DNA from: Nocardia mangyaensis
GTDB lineage: Bacteria; Actinomycetota; Actinomycetes; Mycobacteriales; Mycobacteriaceae
Length of the DNA stretch: 64,000 nucleotides
Direction: 5' to 3'
NCBI RefSeq assembly: GCF_001886715.1
Contig: NZ_CP018082.1
Coordinates: 310,001-374,000 of the forward strand
This document shows, in pieces, positions 21,450 through 29,341 of this stretch. Made by a program: the position numbers and the translations under genes. Below the pieces are notes generated by a model that saw only the letters and a program-made list of their open reading frames with translations, ran no database searches and had not been told where the DNA came from. The first letter of the stretch is position 1. Each line of letters opens with the position of its first letter.

Positions 21450-21590
21450 ATGAACGACCCCCACATCGTGCTGCTCGCCCTGATCGTCGGCCTGCTCACG
21501 GTCATCGCCCTGACCGTCTGGTGGCCCAACCCCGCCGAGCGCGACAACCCCCACCCCGACCCCACCGAGGCCCCCGAACCACGCCCCTGA
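21450..21590 (+). CDS. Small single-span membrane protein
   Basis: 46 residues: MNDPHIVLLALIVGLLTVIA begins a membrane span, followed by a Pro-rich, acidic tail. AAGGAAGGG precedes the ATG and a strong terminator follows within 20 bp, so it is probably a real monocistronic gene. No family recognised. Confidence 0.65.
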   Translation: MNDPHIVLLALIVGLLTVIALTVWWPNPAERDNPHPDPTEAPEPRP

Positions 21591-21605
21591 CCCGACACAG
21601 CGAAA

Positions 21606-21637
21606 AGCCCCTGACCAGCGAACTGATCAGGGGCTCT
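21606..21637 (+). terminator. Terminator at left end of the integrative element
   Basis: AGCCCCTGA pairs with TCAGGGGCT (21606-21614/21627-21635), then TCTTCG. A similar hairpin lies at the other att site (29145-29183). Confidence 0.8.
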
Positions 21638-21640
21638 TCG

Positions 21641-21700
<60 letters not shown>

Positions 21701-21815
21701 TATGGAGTTCCGTAAAAGACCAGTTCAGGGCGATTCTTGGTCGTGTTGGCATTGTTGGCTGACCTGCGGGTCTGTTGTTGGCGCGGTTGGGTGGCGCGGG
21801 GGAGCTGGGGCGCTG

Positions 21816-21861
21816 CTGCGTACCGTCTGCGTACCGTCTGCGTACCGGCTGTCGGTACGCA
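21816..21861. repeat. Phased 11-bp repeats, probable integrase arm sites (left)
   Basis: Three direct copies of CTGCGTACCGT start at 21816, 21827 and 21838 (third ends GG), and an inverted CGGTACGCA lies at 21853-21861. The same CTGCGTACC with the same 11-bp spacing occurs at 29087 and 29098, near the other end. Confidence 0.65.
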
Positions 21862-22274
21862 CGCGGGTCGCGCTTTCTCGGCTGCCGGGCTTGGGAGGTA
21901 CTGCCGCACGAGCTTCGCTCGCTTGCCTCCAAGGATCTATCTGCCGCGGTTCGGTCGGTCGGCTGCATCCCCAACTGTTTCTTTGGCCCTTCCTCCGAAG
22001 GCAAAACGAGTGCAGGCGGTGGGTTGCTCAAGGGTGGCCGCAGGCCATCGGCGCAGCCGACGCGACGCAGGAGCGCCCTTGAACTGCCCGCCGTCTGTGC
22101 TCACGATGAGACGCCGAGGAAGGGCGAACCTCTCATGGTTTCGGTAGTCCGGCAGCCGGTTTGGCCGTGGCACAAAGTAGCGAAAACCCCGCGAAAACCC
22201 CGCACCAACTTGTGACGTCGCCGCGACACGAAAACCACCACCCGATTAGTGGTGTGAGCTGGGCTTTAGGGCGG

Positions 22275-22377
22275 GATTTCTGCTCACTCCCCACCCCCAC
22301 CCAGTTCGACATCTCATCACCCACTTCGTGTCCAATGAGATGTCGAACTGGGTGGGGGTGGGGAGCAATCAGAAATC
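22275..22377. repeat. Giant inverted repeat
   Basis: Arms 22287-22317 and 22335-22365 are perfectly complementary over 31 bp, with a 17-nt loop. After a 4x4 internal loop, GATTTCTG (22275-22282) and CAGAAATC (22370-22377) add 8 bp. It could be a single-strand origin, transfer site or terminator. Confidence 0.9.
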
Positions 22378-22753
22378 AAAGATCAAATAAGAGATGGGTG
22401 GGGTGGTGGTTGAGAGAAAGAGAAGTGGTGCAGTGAGGTGGTATCGGTGGGTTTGCGAGGTGGTTGTGTTGTGAGTCGGTGTCGGTGGTGTAGTCAGGTG
22501 TGTGGCTGGCGGTCTAGTGCCGCGGCTGTTGTGGTTGGTGCGGTGCGTAGTGCGCGTGTCGGTGGGTGCGTGGTGGCGCGGTTCGCGTAGCGGTCTGGGC
22601 AAGATGGCGCGGTGCGGTCAGGCGGGGGTATCGCGGCCGGGGGCCGCGCGGTCCTTCGCGGGGGCGTCGTGTCGGTCTCTCGCGGCGTGGCCTGCTCGAT
22701 GGCAATCACAACGACAACGAGCATCAAGGGCGCCTGCGGCGTCGGCTGCGCCG

Positions 22754-22999
22754 ATGGCTACGCAACCCTCGACGCCCGTCGCCGTAGTGATCGAGTTGCC
22801 ATCAGGCCACACCGAGAGGGACAGAAACCACACAGACCGGCTGTCGCTACGGATCGAGATCGCGCCGAGGGGCGCGGAAGGGCATTCCGCTCGCCGCGGG
22901 GGCAGGCCGCCCAAAAGGGTGGGCAGACAACAACCGGCTGACGTGCGGTTATTGCTGGAGACGAGAGCGGTGACGGGAGAGTGCACGGTCCCCGAGTAG
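22754..22999 (+). CDS. Hypothetical 81-residue protein (weak)
   Basis: A frame from ATG 22754 (MATQPSTPVAVVIELPSGH) to a stop 10 bp before the next gene. Basic and Arg-rich in its second half. No good ribosome site and no family recognised; two other frames are open in the same stretch. Listed only because it lies head-to-tail with the gene at 23010. Confidence 0.3.
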   Translation: MATQPSTPVAVVIELPSGHTERDRNHTDRLSLRIEIAPRGAEGHSARRGGRPPKRVGRQQPADVRLLLETRAVTGECTVPE

Positions 23000-23009
23000 A
23001 TGTAGTGGC

Positions 23010-23516
23010 ATGACGCTTTACGACCTGTTGAAGATTCCACGCTCGGGAAAAGACCGAGTTGAAACGCTGGACGAGTTCCTGGCCGACCCGCGAGTTGCCC
23101 AACTGCAATGGCCGAGGGATGTCGTGGATCAATGGCTATGGGAGCACGGCGATAACCCGGAGTTCCTCGACGACTACGGCACCTTGGCGTTGGAGGCGGT
23201 GCATTGGACTCTGGAGCTGCGTCCGCTAACAGAGTTGGTGCATGTACCAACGGGTCCGAGTGACGGCGATGTGTTGGAGATAAACGCGAAGTCCCACGAG
23301 CATTGGGTTCGAGGGCGTCTACCCGAGGTCATGGAAGCGTGGGAGACGGACGGAACGTGGCTGCGGCCACCGATTCTCATCGCCCGCGCCTTGCTCGACC
23401 CACCAGCCAGCGGTCTCCAGGTCGTTGAAGGCCGGACCCGTATGGGTGTACTACGCGGCCGTCATCGTGCCGGACTCCATGTCGCGGGCCGTCACAGTGT
23501 CTGGGTAGGGCGCTAG
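23010..23516 (+). CDS. Hypothetical protein with ParB-like segment
   Basis: 168 residues, acidic N-terminal two-thirds rich in Trp (QWPRDVVDQWLWEHGDNPEF). The segment RPPILIARALLDPPASGLQVVEGRTRMGVLRG resembles a ParB/sulfiredoxin-type nucleotide-binding box (usual E-G-x-R/H-R), but I do not recognise the family. TAGATG lies about 9 bp before the ATG, so it may be leaderless. An element cargo gene. Confidence 0.65.
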   Translation: MTLYDLLKIPRSGKDRVETLDEFLADPRVAQLQWPRDVVDQWLWEHGDNPEFLDDYGTLALEAVHWTLELRPLTELVHVPTGPSDGDVLEINAKSHEHWVRGRLPEVMEAWETDGTWLRPPILIARALLDPPASGLQVVEGRTRMGVLRGRHRAGLHVAGRHSVWVGR

Positions 23517-23639
23517 TCGCGCAATCACTGCTCTATAAGGCAGTTTGGCGGTTGCCGGGCAAAACCCCGCCACTCAGGGTAAGCGAATGAGCAGGTAGCG
23601 AGCGATTTCCGGGCGTACTGGGTGGCCACGGATTCGTGA

Positions 23640-24314
23640 CTACACGGCGAGGGCATCCAGTAGCTCGAGCATCGATGTAATCGTGGACTCTGGCTGAAGG
23701 CTGGCGAACCGCTCGGCCTTGCCTGATTTATTTGCCAGCGCGACGCACGAGACACCAGCAGAGTGCCCGGCTACAACATCTGACATCGAGTCACCGACGA
23801 ACAGCGCGTCATCGGGCTGCACCGACAGCTGCCGCAGCGCGGTTGTGAGCAGGAACGGACTGGGTTTTAGGAGGTCAACTCGAGTACCTGGCCGACCGAC
23901 GATCACGCCCACGGTAGATCGAAGCCCCAGGCGCCGAAGGTAGCGATCCGCCGCTGCCGCCGAGTTGTTCGTTACGACGCCAACCCGGTACTTCCGTGCG
24001 GAAAGCGCACGTAGGACTTCCTCCGCGCCTGGGGTTGGATCGGCGGTATCCACCGCGGCGCATTCAAGGTCGCGGAACCTCGCTTCGATCGCGACCAGTG
24101 ACTCGCCGTCGCGGTGGTCGGCAGCATGACGCAGAACATCAAACGGGTCGTTTGCTGCGCGGACTGACTGCGGCAGGTGTTCGGCACCGGCGATGGCAAC
24201 TAGCTCCGTCGCTACCTGCAGGTCGGTGATTGAGCTGAATACTGCGCAGATTGGCCCGTCGAAATCCAACAGAACCGTCCTGCGTGCACGCAGAAGTTCG
24301 GCCAGCGGGCTCAC
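23640..24314 (-). CDS. HAD-superfamily phosphatase of the element
   Basis: 224 residues. VLLDFDGPI is motif I (DxD), VGVVTNNS motif II, KPSPFLL motif III and LFVGDSMSDVVAG motif IV; the cap lies between I and II. This is a phosphoglycolate-phosphatase-like (Gph) subfamily, substrate unknown. GTG 24314 overlaps the upstream GntR stop as GTGA, so the two genes are translationally coupled. An element-borne GntR-HAD pair is unusual. Confidence 0.85.
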   Translation of the reverse strand: MSPLAELLRARRTVLLDFDGPICAVFSSITDLQVATELVAIAGAEHLPQSVRAANDPFDVLRHAADHRDGESLVAIEARFRDLECAAVDTADPTPGAEEVLRALSARKYRVGVVTNNSAAAADRYLRRLGLRSTVGVIVGRPGTRVDLLKPSPFLLTTALRQLSVQPDDALFVGDSMSDVVAGHSAGVSCVALANKSGKAERFASLQPESTITSMLELLDALAV

Positions 24315-25156
24315 GCGTCGTAGTCCTTGGCCACCGAAGTCCAGATGCTGTCGAACCACAGCTGTGATTGCGCAACGAACTGGCTGCCTGTCGAATCAGG
24401 ATCGTTCGTGGAGCTGAACTCGAACAGCGTGGCGTCCTTGCCCATGAGGTCCCATATCGCCGTTGTTGCCCCGTTCAGCGGCACCTCGTGCTCAACAACG
24501 GGGTAGTACCCGAAGAACGCGGTTGCCCTGTTGAACAGATACAGCTTGAACTGGGGCGGTGCTGGCCAAACACGCACAGATGCGGATGCACTTGAGACCA
24601 GGCCGAGGCGACCGAGTTCCAACACGGTGTCGATGACGGCGAGGGCGTGCCGCTCCATGATCCTGTTCGCCCGGCGGCGGAATGCGGGACTGTCGGCCAG
24701 AGTGCCTACCTCGGCGGGGAGCGCCCACGGGACCGCATCGTCAGGAACGAGCAGACGGACCGACAGGGTTTCGGGACGAAGGCGGCCATGTCGGATCTTG
24801 TCGAGCGGTTCGGCAATCGCGCCGTTCAACGTCTCGCCGGAGAACCCGGCGAAATCGATCGTGACGTTGGGTTCTTCGAATGCTCTTTCGAGATGCGGAC
24901 GCAGGCCAACTGGCCGCTCGGTTCGCTCGCGCACGAAGACGCCGCTGCCCTGTCGCGACACGACGAGCCCGTCATCCCGTAGCACTCGGATCGCTTGCTG
25001 AATGGTCATTCGGGCCACGCCATACCGCTGCGCGAGTACCGGGCCTGACGGCAGCTTTTCGCCGGGCTCGAATGTGCGGGTCAGGATCGCGGCGCGCAGG
25101 GCGTTGGCCACCTGCTGATACGGGGGACGGGGGTCGTCCGGGTCGAGTTCATCCAT
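24311..25156 (-). CDS. GntR-family regulator of the element
   Basis: 281 residues. The N-terminal winged HTH is PPYQQVANALRAAILTRTF, then LAQRYGVARMTIQQAIRVL, and a distant UTRA-like effector domain follows. It resembles KorSA-type regulators of actinomycete integrative elements by family and position. Its own promoter region and that of the divergent gene at 25383 carry three CTAG-N5-CTAG sites, its likely operators. Confidence 0.88.
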   Translation of the reverse strand: MDELDPDDPRPPYQQVANALRAAILTRTFEPGEKLPSGPVLAQRYGVARMTIQQAIRVLRDDGLVVSRQGSGVFVRERTERPVGLRPHLERAFEEPNVTIDFAGFSGETLNGAIAEPLDKIRHGRLRPETLSVRLLVPDDAVPWALPAEVGTLADSPAFRRRANRIMERHALAVIDTVLELGRLGLVSSASASVRVWPAPPQFKLYLFNRATAFFGYYPVVEHEVPLNGATTAIWDLMGKDATLFEFSSTNDPDSTGSQFVAQSQLWFDSIWTSVAKDYDA

Positions 25157-25188
25157 ATGTCCAGCGTATCGAGGTTCTGCGAATTGGC

Positions 25189-25279
25189 CTAGGCAAGCTA
25201 GGCCGAAATGCTTGTGTTGGCGGGCGTGGACGAGTTACGATGAAGTTGGCTAGTCAAGCTAGGCAACTAGCCAGGCTAG
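25189..25279. promoter_or_regulatory. Three CTAG-N5-CTAG operators
   Basis: CTAGGCAAGCTAG at 25189-25201, CTAGTCAAGCTAG at 25250-25262 and CTAGCCAGGCTAG at 25267-25279. The last two start 17 bp apart. They lie between the GntR gene and the rightward genes and are probably its binding sites. CTAG is rare in GC-rich genomes, so clustering is not chance. Confidence 0.75.
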
Positions 25280-25286
25280 ACAAAAA

Positions 25287-25314
25287 CTCCCCCGCCGTTG
25301 AAGCGGCAGGGGAG
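25287..25314 (+). other. Leader hairpin before the 25383 gene
   Basis: CTCCCCCGCCG pairs with CGGCAGGGGAG around a short loop (one mismatch). It lies between the operators and the first rightward gene and could act as attenuator or stabiliser. Confidence 0.45.
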
Positions 25315-25382
25315 CCCTCACCGGAGGCGAGTTCGCACCTCGCTCCGGCATCACTTCCCATCCCTCACAAGGAGTCAGAAGC

Positions 25383-25874
25383 ATGTCCAGTGTAGATCCG
25401 TCTTCGCAGTCCAGCACCACCGGCAACGGCTACTCCCGTTGGTTCGGTACCGGGCTCGGCGGAGACGCCATCACCACCGAGCACGAGCGCAACACCATGA
25501 CGAACCGGCAGCTGCAAGAGCAGTTCGGGCGCGGCACCGCCGCATACGCCGAGCGTTCCGGCGCCCGCAGCGAGGTCCGTCCCGCCGCGCCGGAGGTTGA
25601 ATACTTCAAGGTCAACGGCCTGTACATGGCTACCGACGGAATCGATATCGAGCCCGCCCAGCGCGCCGAGTTGGACGACATCGCCCAGAACGGCACCGTG
25701 CAGGACAACGGTCGTGTCCGGTTCGGCTACCACGCCGATCTCGCCGAAGCCGACCTGGTGACGATGCCGACCGAACAGCCCGCCCGCAGCGCGCTTGCCG
25801 CCTACGTCGGTTCGGGCAACGCTCTCGCCGACGCCGTCACCCGTCAGGCCGAGCGAGACGGGCACGACCGGTGA
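25383..25874 (+). CDS. Element protein, C-terminal GSGNALADAV motif
   Basis: 163 residues, preceded by AAGGAG. Ser/Thr/Gly-rich N-terminus, then a compact acidic region (NGLYMATDGIDIEPAQRAELDD). Its last 28 residues, ARSALAAYVGSGNALADAV and RQ, are nearly repeated at the end of the next protein. No family recognised. First gene of the rightward, GntR-controlled operon; overlaps the next gene by GTGA. Confidence 0.7.
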   Translation: MSSVDPSSQSSTTGNGYSRWFGTGLGGDAITTEHERNTMTNRQLQEQFGRGTAAYAERSGARSEVRPAAPEVEYFKVNGLYMATDGIDIEPAQRAELDDIAQNGTVQDNGRVRFGYHADLAEADLVTMPTEQPARSALAAYVGSGNALADAVTRQAERDGHDR

Positions 25875-26377
25875 CCGCCGCAATCCGGAAGGGCCGTCAC
25901 CAGAGCGCGGCGAATGAACGACTGCGAGATGCGGTGTTCAATGCGCGGCTGACGCCGAATCAGCTGGCCGAAGTGGTCCAGGTCGACCCGAAGACCGTGC
26001 AGCGGTGGATCGGTCAAGGCCGTATTCCGTACCCGGTGCATCAGCACTCGATCGCTGTCGCGCTCGGCGTTCCGGAGCACGAACTCTGGCCCGACACCTT
26101 CCAGCAGAGCCGGTACCTCACCGCGAATCGTGCACCGAACCGCCCGCCGGTCGTGCCCGAGGAGTACGGCGAAGAACTCGGCGGCCCCCCACCGGATGGC
26201 CGGGTATATCAGGCCATTGACTTCATGGAGCCGCGAGAGCGGATGCGTGAACTCATGAGCTGGGCGCCCGCTCCTGCCGCCCGCTCGGCCCTGGCCGACT
26301 ACCGCGGCTCCGGTAACGCGCTCGCCGACGCGGTAGCACGCCAGCAGGGCACCCGCGAAGCCGACTACGACCGGTAG
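25871..26377 (+). CDS. Helix-turn-helix protein sharing the C-terminal motif
   Basis: 168 residues. RLTPNQLAEVVQVDPKTVQRWIGQGRIPYP (about 25-55) is an XRE/MerR-like HTH, followed by the family-typical LGVPEHELWP. The C-terminus ARSALADYRGSGNALADAV then RQ copies that of the upstream protein. It starts in the GTGA stop overlap, so the two are translated together. Proteins with this N-terminus are common next to integrase genes in actinomycetes; DNA binding is likely. Confidence 0.78.
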   Translation: MTAAIRKGRHQSAANERLRDAVFNARLTPNQLAEVVQVDPKTVQRWIGQGRIPYPVHQHSIAVALGVPEHELWPDTFQQSRYLTANRAPNRPPVVPEEYGEELGGPPPDGRVYQAIDFMEPRERMRELMSWAPAPAARSALADYRGSGNALADAVARQQGTREADYDR

Positions 26378-26540
26378 CCAGCCGACCGCGAGTCTCGTGC
26401 CGCATCGGCCATCGATGCCCGCGCGGCACGAGCCTCCTACCGCCCGCCGGTTATGCCGGCAAAACCCCGCCGCCGCCCTCGCGGCACTCAGTCCCATTGC
26501 CCGGCAAGCTGTTTCGGCTTGCCTGTTCAGGGAGCACACC

Positions 26541-26718
26541 TATGCCTATCAAACTTCGGCGGGCGACCGCCGGACACCGCGTAGACAGCCGCATTTCGTG
26601 GCTGGACACCCGGTGTCAACCGCTGGACACCGCGACTCGGCCCGTCCAGTCGACTGTCTACCCCGCCCGCAGCGGGACCACCGACACCGCTTCGCAGCGA
26701 GAGGAGAACCCACGATGA
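26541..26718 (+). CDS. Possible 58-residue leader ORF over iteron-like repeats
   Basis: ATG 26541 opens MPIKLRRATAGHRVDSR, with LDT/VDS repeats. The stop overlaps the next start as ATGA. The same composition appears in frame upstream of the excisionase, and both arise from GGACACC/TAGAC DNA repeats, so the frame may only reflect cis-acting DNA. No clear ribosome site. Confidence 0.3.
26569..26675. repeat. Iteron-like GGACACC/TAGAC cluster A
   Basis: GGACACCGCGTAGACAG, TGGACACCCGGTGTC, TGGACACCGCG and the inverted ACTGTCTACC lie within about 105 bp before the replication-relaxation-like gene. The same motif family fills cluster B downstream. The gap 26378-26714 has no other supported content. 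Confidence 0.6.
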
Positions 26719-27461
26719 CACGTCACATTCTCGGTGCCCGCGACATGACCGGGTTGACGATCCTCGCCCAGATGTACGGCGCACCGATGGATCTGGTCGC
26801 GTCTATGCACAGCGTCAGCATGCGCTCGGCATACCGGATGGCGCAGCGCTGGCGCGATACCGGGATGGTTAGCGGGCTCAACGTCCGACCGGTCCCCGGT
26901 CCGGCGTGGGTGTTTCCCACCCGCACGACCGCTGAGTCGTTGCTCGGGTTCGAGGTGCGGCACTGGGCTCCGTCGCCGAAGCAAGCGGCGCATGTCGCGG
27001 CGGTGTTCGCCGTCCGTACCGCGTTGACCGGCCTGGACCTTGACCGGTGGACCTCGGAACGTGTGCTGCATTCCGAGGTCGGTGCCACCGAGGCCGGTAA
27101 GCGGCGGCCCCACATCCATCACGGCCGCTACAGCACCAGATCAGGCGAGTTGTGGGCCGTGCAGGTCGAGTTGATCCGCAAGGCCCCATCGGTGACGAAA
27201 TCGGCCATGTACCGGGCGTTTCAGGCCGCGCAGGCCGCCGGATGCGACGGCCTGGTCTTCTACTGCCGAGGCGAGCCGGTGAAGCGCGCGGTTCGGGAGG
27301 CAGCCGCGGGCCTGGACCTGACCGGCGGACCGCGTATGCGGTTGGCCGACCTGGACGAATTGCTGGCGCGTCCGGTCTCCCCGGCCGAGCAGCGGCCCGA
27401 CCTGACCGTCATCCCCGGCGGCGCAGCTACCGCCGAGCACGGCAAGGCGGCATCGCTGTGA
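26715..27461 (+). CDS. Replication-relaxation-like protein
   Basis: 248 residues. The start at ATG 26715 follows GAGGAG; the reading from 26397 is rejected for lack of a site. The N-terminal MTGLTILAQMYGAPMDLVASM and SMRSAYRMAQRWRDTGMV form a winged HTH, and the C-terminal half (HHGRYSTRSGELWAVQVELIRK, GCDGLVFYC) resembles the nuclease-like part of Replic_Relax (plasmid replication-relaxation) proteins. I infer a role in element replication or excision; iteron-like clusters lie on both sides. Confidence 0.6.
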   Translation: MTRHILGARDMTGLTILAQMYGAPMDLVASMHSVSMRSAYRMAQRWRDTGMVSGLNVRPVPGPAWVFPTRTTAESLLGFEVRHWAPSPKQAAHVAAVFAVRTALTGLDLDRWTSERVLHSEVGATEAGKRRPHIHHGRYSTRSGELWAVQVELIRKAPSVTKSAMYRAFQAAQAAGCDGLVFYCRGEPVKRAVREAAAGLDLTGGPRMRLADLDELLARPVSPAEQRPDLTVIPGGAATAEHGKAASL

Positions 27462-27475
27462 GTAGACGCCGCCTG

Positions 27476-27612
27476 ACACCAGCGTCCGGCCGACCGGACA
27501 CCAGTAGACAGCCACTCAACACCACTGGACAGCAAGTAGACACCGCGCCGACCGGACTAGACGACCGCGCCGGAACGCCGCTCACCGACTGGACACCAGT
27601 AGACGACCTCCC
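27476..27612. repeat. Iteron-like GGACACC/TAGAC cluster B
   Basis: CGGACACCAGTAGACAG, CTGGACAGCAAGTAGACACC, GGACTAGACGA and CTGGACACCAGTAGACGA lie between the replication-relaxation-like gene and the excisionase. Confidence 0.6.
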
Positions 27613-27661
27613 CGCCGACGACTCGACGTCGCGTACTCATCGAACCGAGGAGAACACCACG

Positions 27662-27868
27662 ATGGACACCACCAGTGACCGATACCTCCAAGCCAAGGAC
27701 TGCGAAGCCCTGACCGGAATCCCCGCGGGAACGTGGCGGTACTGGGCGCACATCGGCTCAGGTCCGGTGAGCTTCAAACTCGGTCACCGCCGCGTCTGGC
27801 GCGAGTCCGTGATTCTGGCGTGGATCGCTAAGCAGGAGCAGGCCACCGCGACCGGCGGAGCTGCTTGA
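27662..27868 (+). CDS. xis: Excisionase (MerR-type HTH)
   Basis: 68 residues: YLQAKDCEALTGIPAGTWRY, then GPVSFKLGHRRVWRESVILA, the AlpA/Xis fold. The ATG at 27662 follows GAGGAG. The frame is open in phase back to a GTG at 27458 that overlaps the previous stop (GTGA), so a longer form with a disordered N-terminus is possible. It overlaps the integrase frame. Confidence 0.88.
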   Translation: MDTTSDRYLQAKDCEALTGIPAGTWRYWAHIGSGPVSFKLGHRRVWRESVILAWIAKQEQATATGGAA

Positions 27869-27870
27869 CC

Positions 27871-29127
27871 ATGGCCGCACGACGGAACCGCCGCGCCGGA
27901 GTCGAAGACCTCTGGACCAAGGACGAACGCCAGCCGGACGGCACGGTGCGGCGCGTTCCGTCCAAGCTCTACGGCAAGGGGAAGCGCTGGCGCGCTCGCT
28001 ACGTCGATGACGACGGGCACGAGCACTCCATGCGCTTCGCCAGGAAGACAGACGCACAGACCTGGCTGGACGGGCAGGTGAGCACCATCGTGCAGGGGAG
28101 TCACGTCGCGCCGTCCTCCGGCCGCGAGGTGATCGCCGAGGCGGGTAAGCGCTGGCTCGACGTCCAGGCGCACCTGAAGGAGACGACCAGTTCCACGCGG
28201 GACTACACCTGGCAGGCGCACGTCCTTCCGCGCTGGGGTACCAAGAGCCTCAAGGACATTCGGAAGACGCACGTTCAAGCGTGGATCGCCGAAATGGTCG
28301 CCGCGGGGGTCGGTGTACCCACCATCGAGAACGCGGTGGGGATGCTCCGCATGATTCTCGAATCGGCGGTGGATGACCGGCAGCTGCCGTCGAACCCGTG
28401 CGCCGGGGTGAAGCTTCCGCGACGGCAGCACCGGCCGCACGGTTACCTGACTCACGACCAGGTCGAGCAGCTCGCTCGCGAGGTCGCCGAGCAGGGGACC
28501 GTGATTCGGTTCCTCGCTTACACCGGCCTTCGGTGGGGCGAGATGGCAGCGTTGAAGGTGTCGAACTTCGACATGCTTCGGCGCCGGGTGAACGTCCTCG
28601 AGGCGGTGGCCGAGGTGCGTGGGCGGTTGGTCTGGTCGACGGCGAAGAACCATGAGCGGCGGTCGGTGCCGTTCCCGGAATTCCTCGCCGTCGACCTGGC
28701 CGCGCTGATGGTCGGGCAGAGTCGCGATTCGCTGGTGTTCCGGTCGGTGAAGGGGAAGACGCTGCGGGTATCGACGTATCGCCCGCGGGTGTTCGACAAG
28801 GCCGTCGAACGTCTCCAGGTGGCGGCCCGCGAGGCTCGGGCGGAGGAGTTGAAGAGCGGCCAAGGTCTCAGGACGCCTGAGTACCCGTCGCTTACTCCAC
28901 ACGATCTTCGGCACACCGCCGCCTCGCTCGCGATAAGCGCCGGCGCGAATGTGAAGGCGATTCAGACCATGCTCGGGCACAAGTCGGCGGCGCTCACGCT
29001 CGACACGTACGCGGACCTGTTCCCGGACGATCTGACCGCGGTCGCGGAAGCGCTTGACCTCGCGGCGCGTACCGCCCGAGCGGGCACTGCGTACCCACTG
29101 CGTACAGTCCCCGGAGCGGGGGAGTAG
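27871..29127 (+). CDS. int: Tyrosine integrase
   Basis: 418 residues. An N-terminal arm-binding domain (AWSR-like, about 1-65: GKGKRWRARYVDDDGHEH), a core-binding domain to about 170, then the catalytic domain with Arg in TGLRWGE (near 219), HDLRH (345), LGHKS (370) and Tyr in LDTYADL (380). The complete RHRHY set suggests activity. ATG 27871 is preferred over the TTG at 27865, which overlaps the xis stop. The 3' end contains 11-bp arm-site repeats. Confidence 0.95.
   Translation: MAARRNRRAGVEDLWTKDERQPDGTVRRVPSKLYGKGKRWRARYVDDDGHEHSMRFARKTDAQTWLDGQVSTIVQGSHVAPSSGREVIAEAGKRWLDVQAHLKETTSSTRDYTWQAHVLPRWGTKSLKDIRKTHVQAWIAEMVAAGVGVPTIENAVGMLRMILESAVDDRQLPSNPCAGVKLPRRQHRPHGYLTHDQVEQLAREVAEQGTVIRFLAYTGLRWGEMAALKVSNFDMLRRRVNVLEAVAEVRGRLVWSTAKNHERRSVPFPEFLAVDLAALMVGQSRDSLVFRSVKGKTLRVSTYRPRVFDKAVERLQVAAREARAEELKSGQGLRTPEYPSLTPHDLRHTAASLAISAGANVKAIQTMLGHKSAALTLDTYADLFPDDLTAVAEALDLAARTARAGTAYPLRTVPGAGE
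29087..29106. repeat. 11-bp phased repeats, probable integrase arm sites (right)
   Basis: CTGCGTACC at 29087 and CTGCGTACA at 29098, 11 bp apart as in the left arm, inside the end of the integrase gene. Confidence 0.6.
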
Positions 29128-29144
29128 ACGACCCCGAACAGCAA

Positions 29145-29183
29145 AGAACCCCTGACCAGGAATCCCAGGTCAGGGGTTCTTTT
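29145..29183 (+). terminator. Integrase/tRNA terminator
   Basis: A perfect 13-bp stem, AGAACCCCTGACC with GGTCAGGGGTTCT, then TTTTG. It can end both the integrase message and, on the other strand, the tRNA. Confidence 0.88.
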
Positions 29184-29274
<91 letters not shown>

Positions 29275-29341
29275 TGAGGCGAACCTGAAGTAGCTTACAA
29301 CGCGCGGATGTGAAACGTTAAATTGGCTGGTCAGTGCGGTG

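Larger units (their letters stand above)
21701..22753. other. Left arm of element, mostly non-coding
   Basis: Apart from the 11-bp repeats and the giant inverted repeat listed separately, 22380-22560 is GT-rich, low-complexity sequence. Frames here have no ribosome site and unusual composition; I see no supported gene in this kilobase. Confidence 0.5.

Noticed and set aside
21816..21861. CRISPR array
   Set aside because: Three 11-bp repeats without spacers; better explained as integrase arm sites.
22494..22727. 77-residue minus-strand frame with a hydrophobic start
   Set aside because: Thr/Pro/Arg bias typical of low-complexity GT-rich DNA; no ribosome site.
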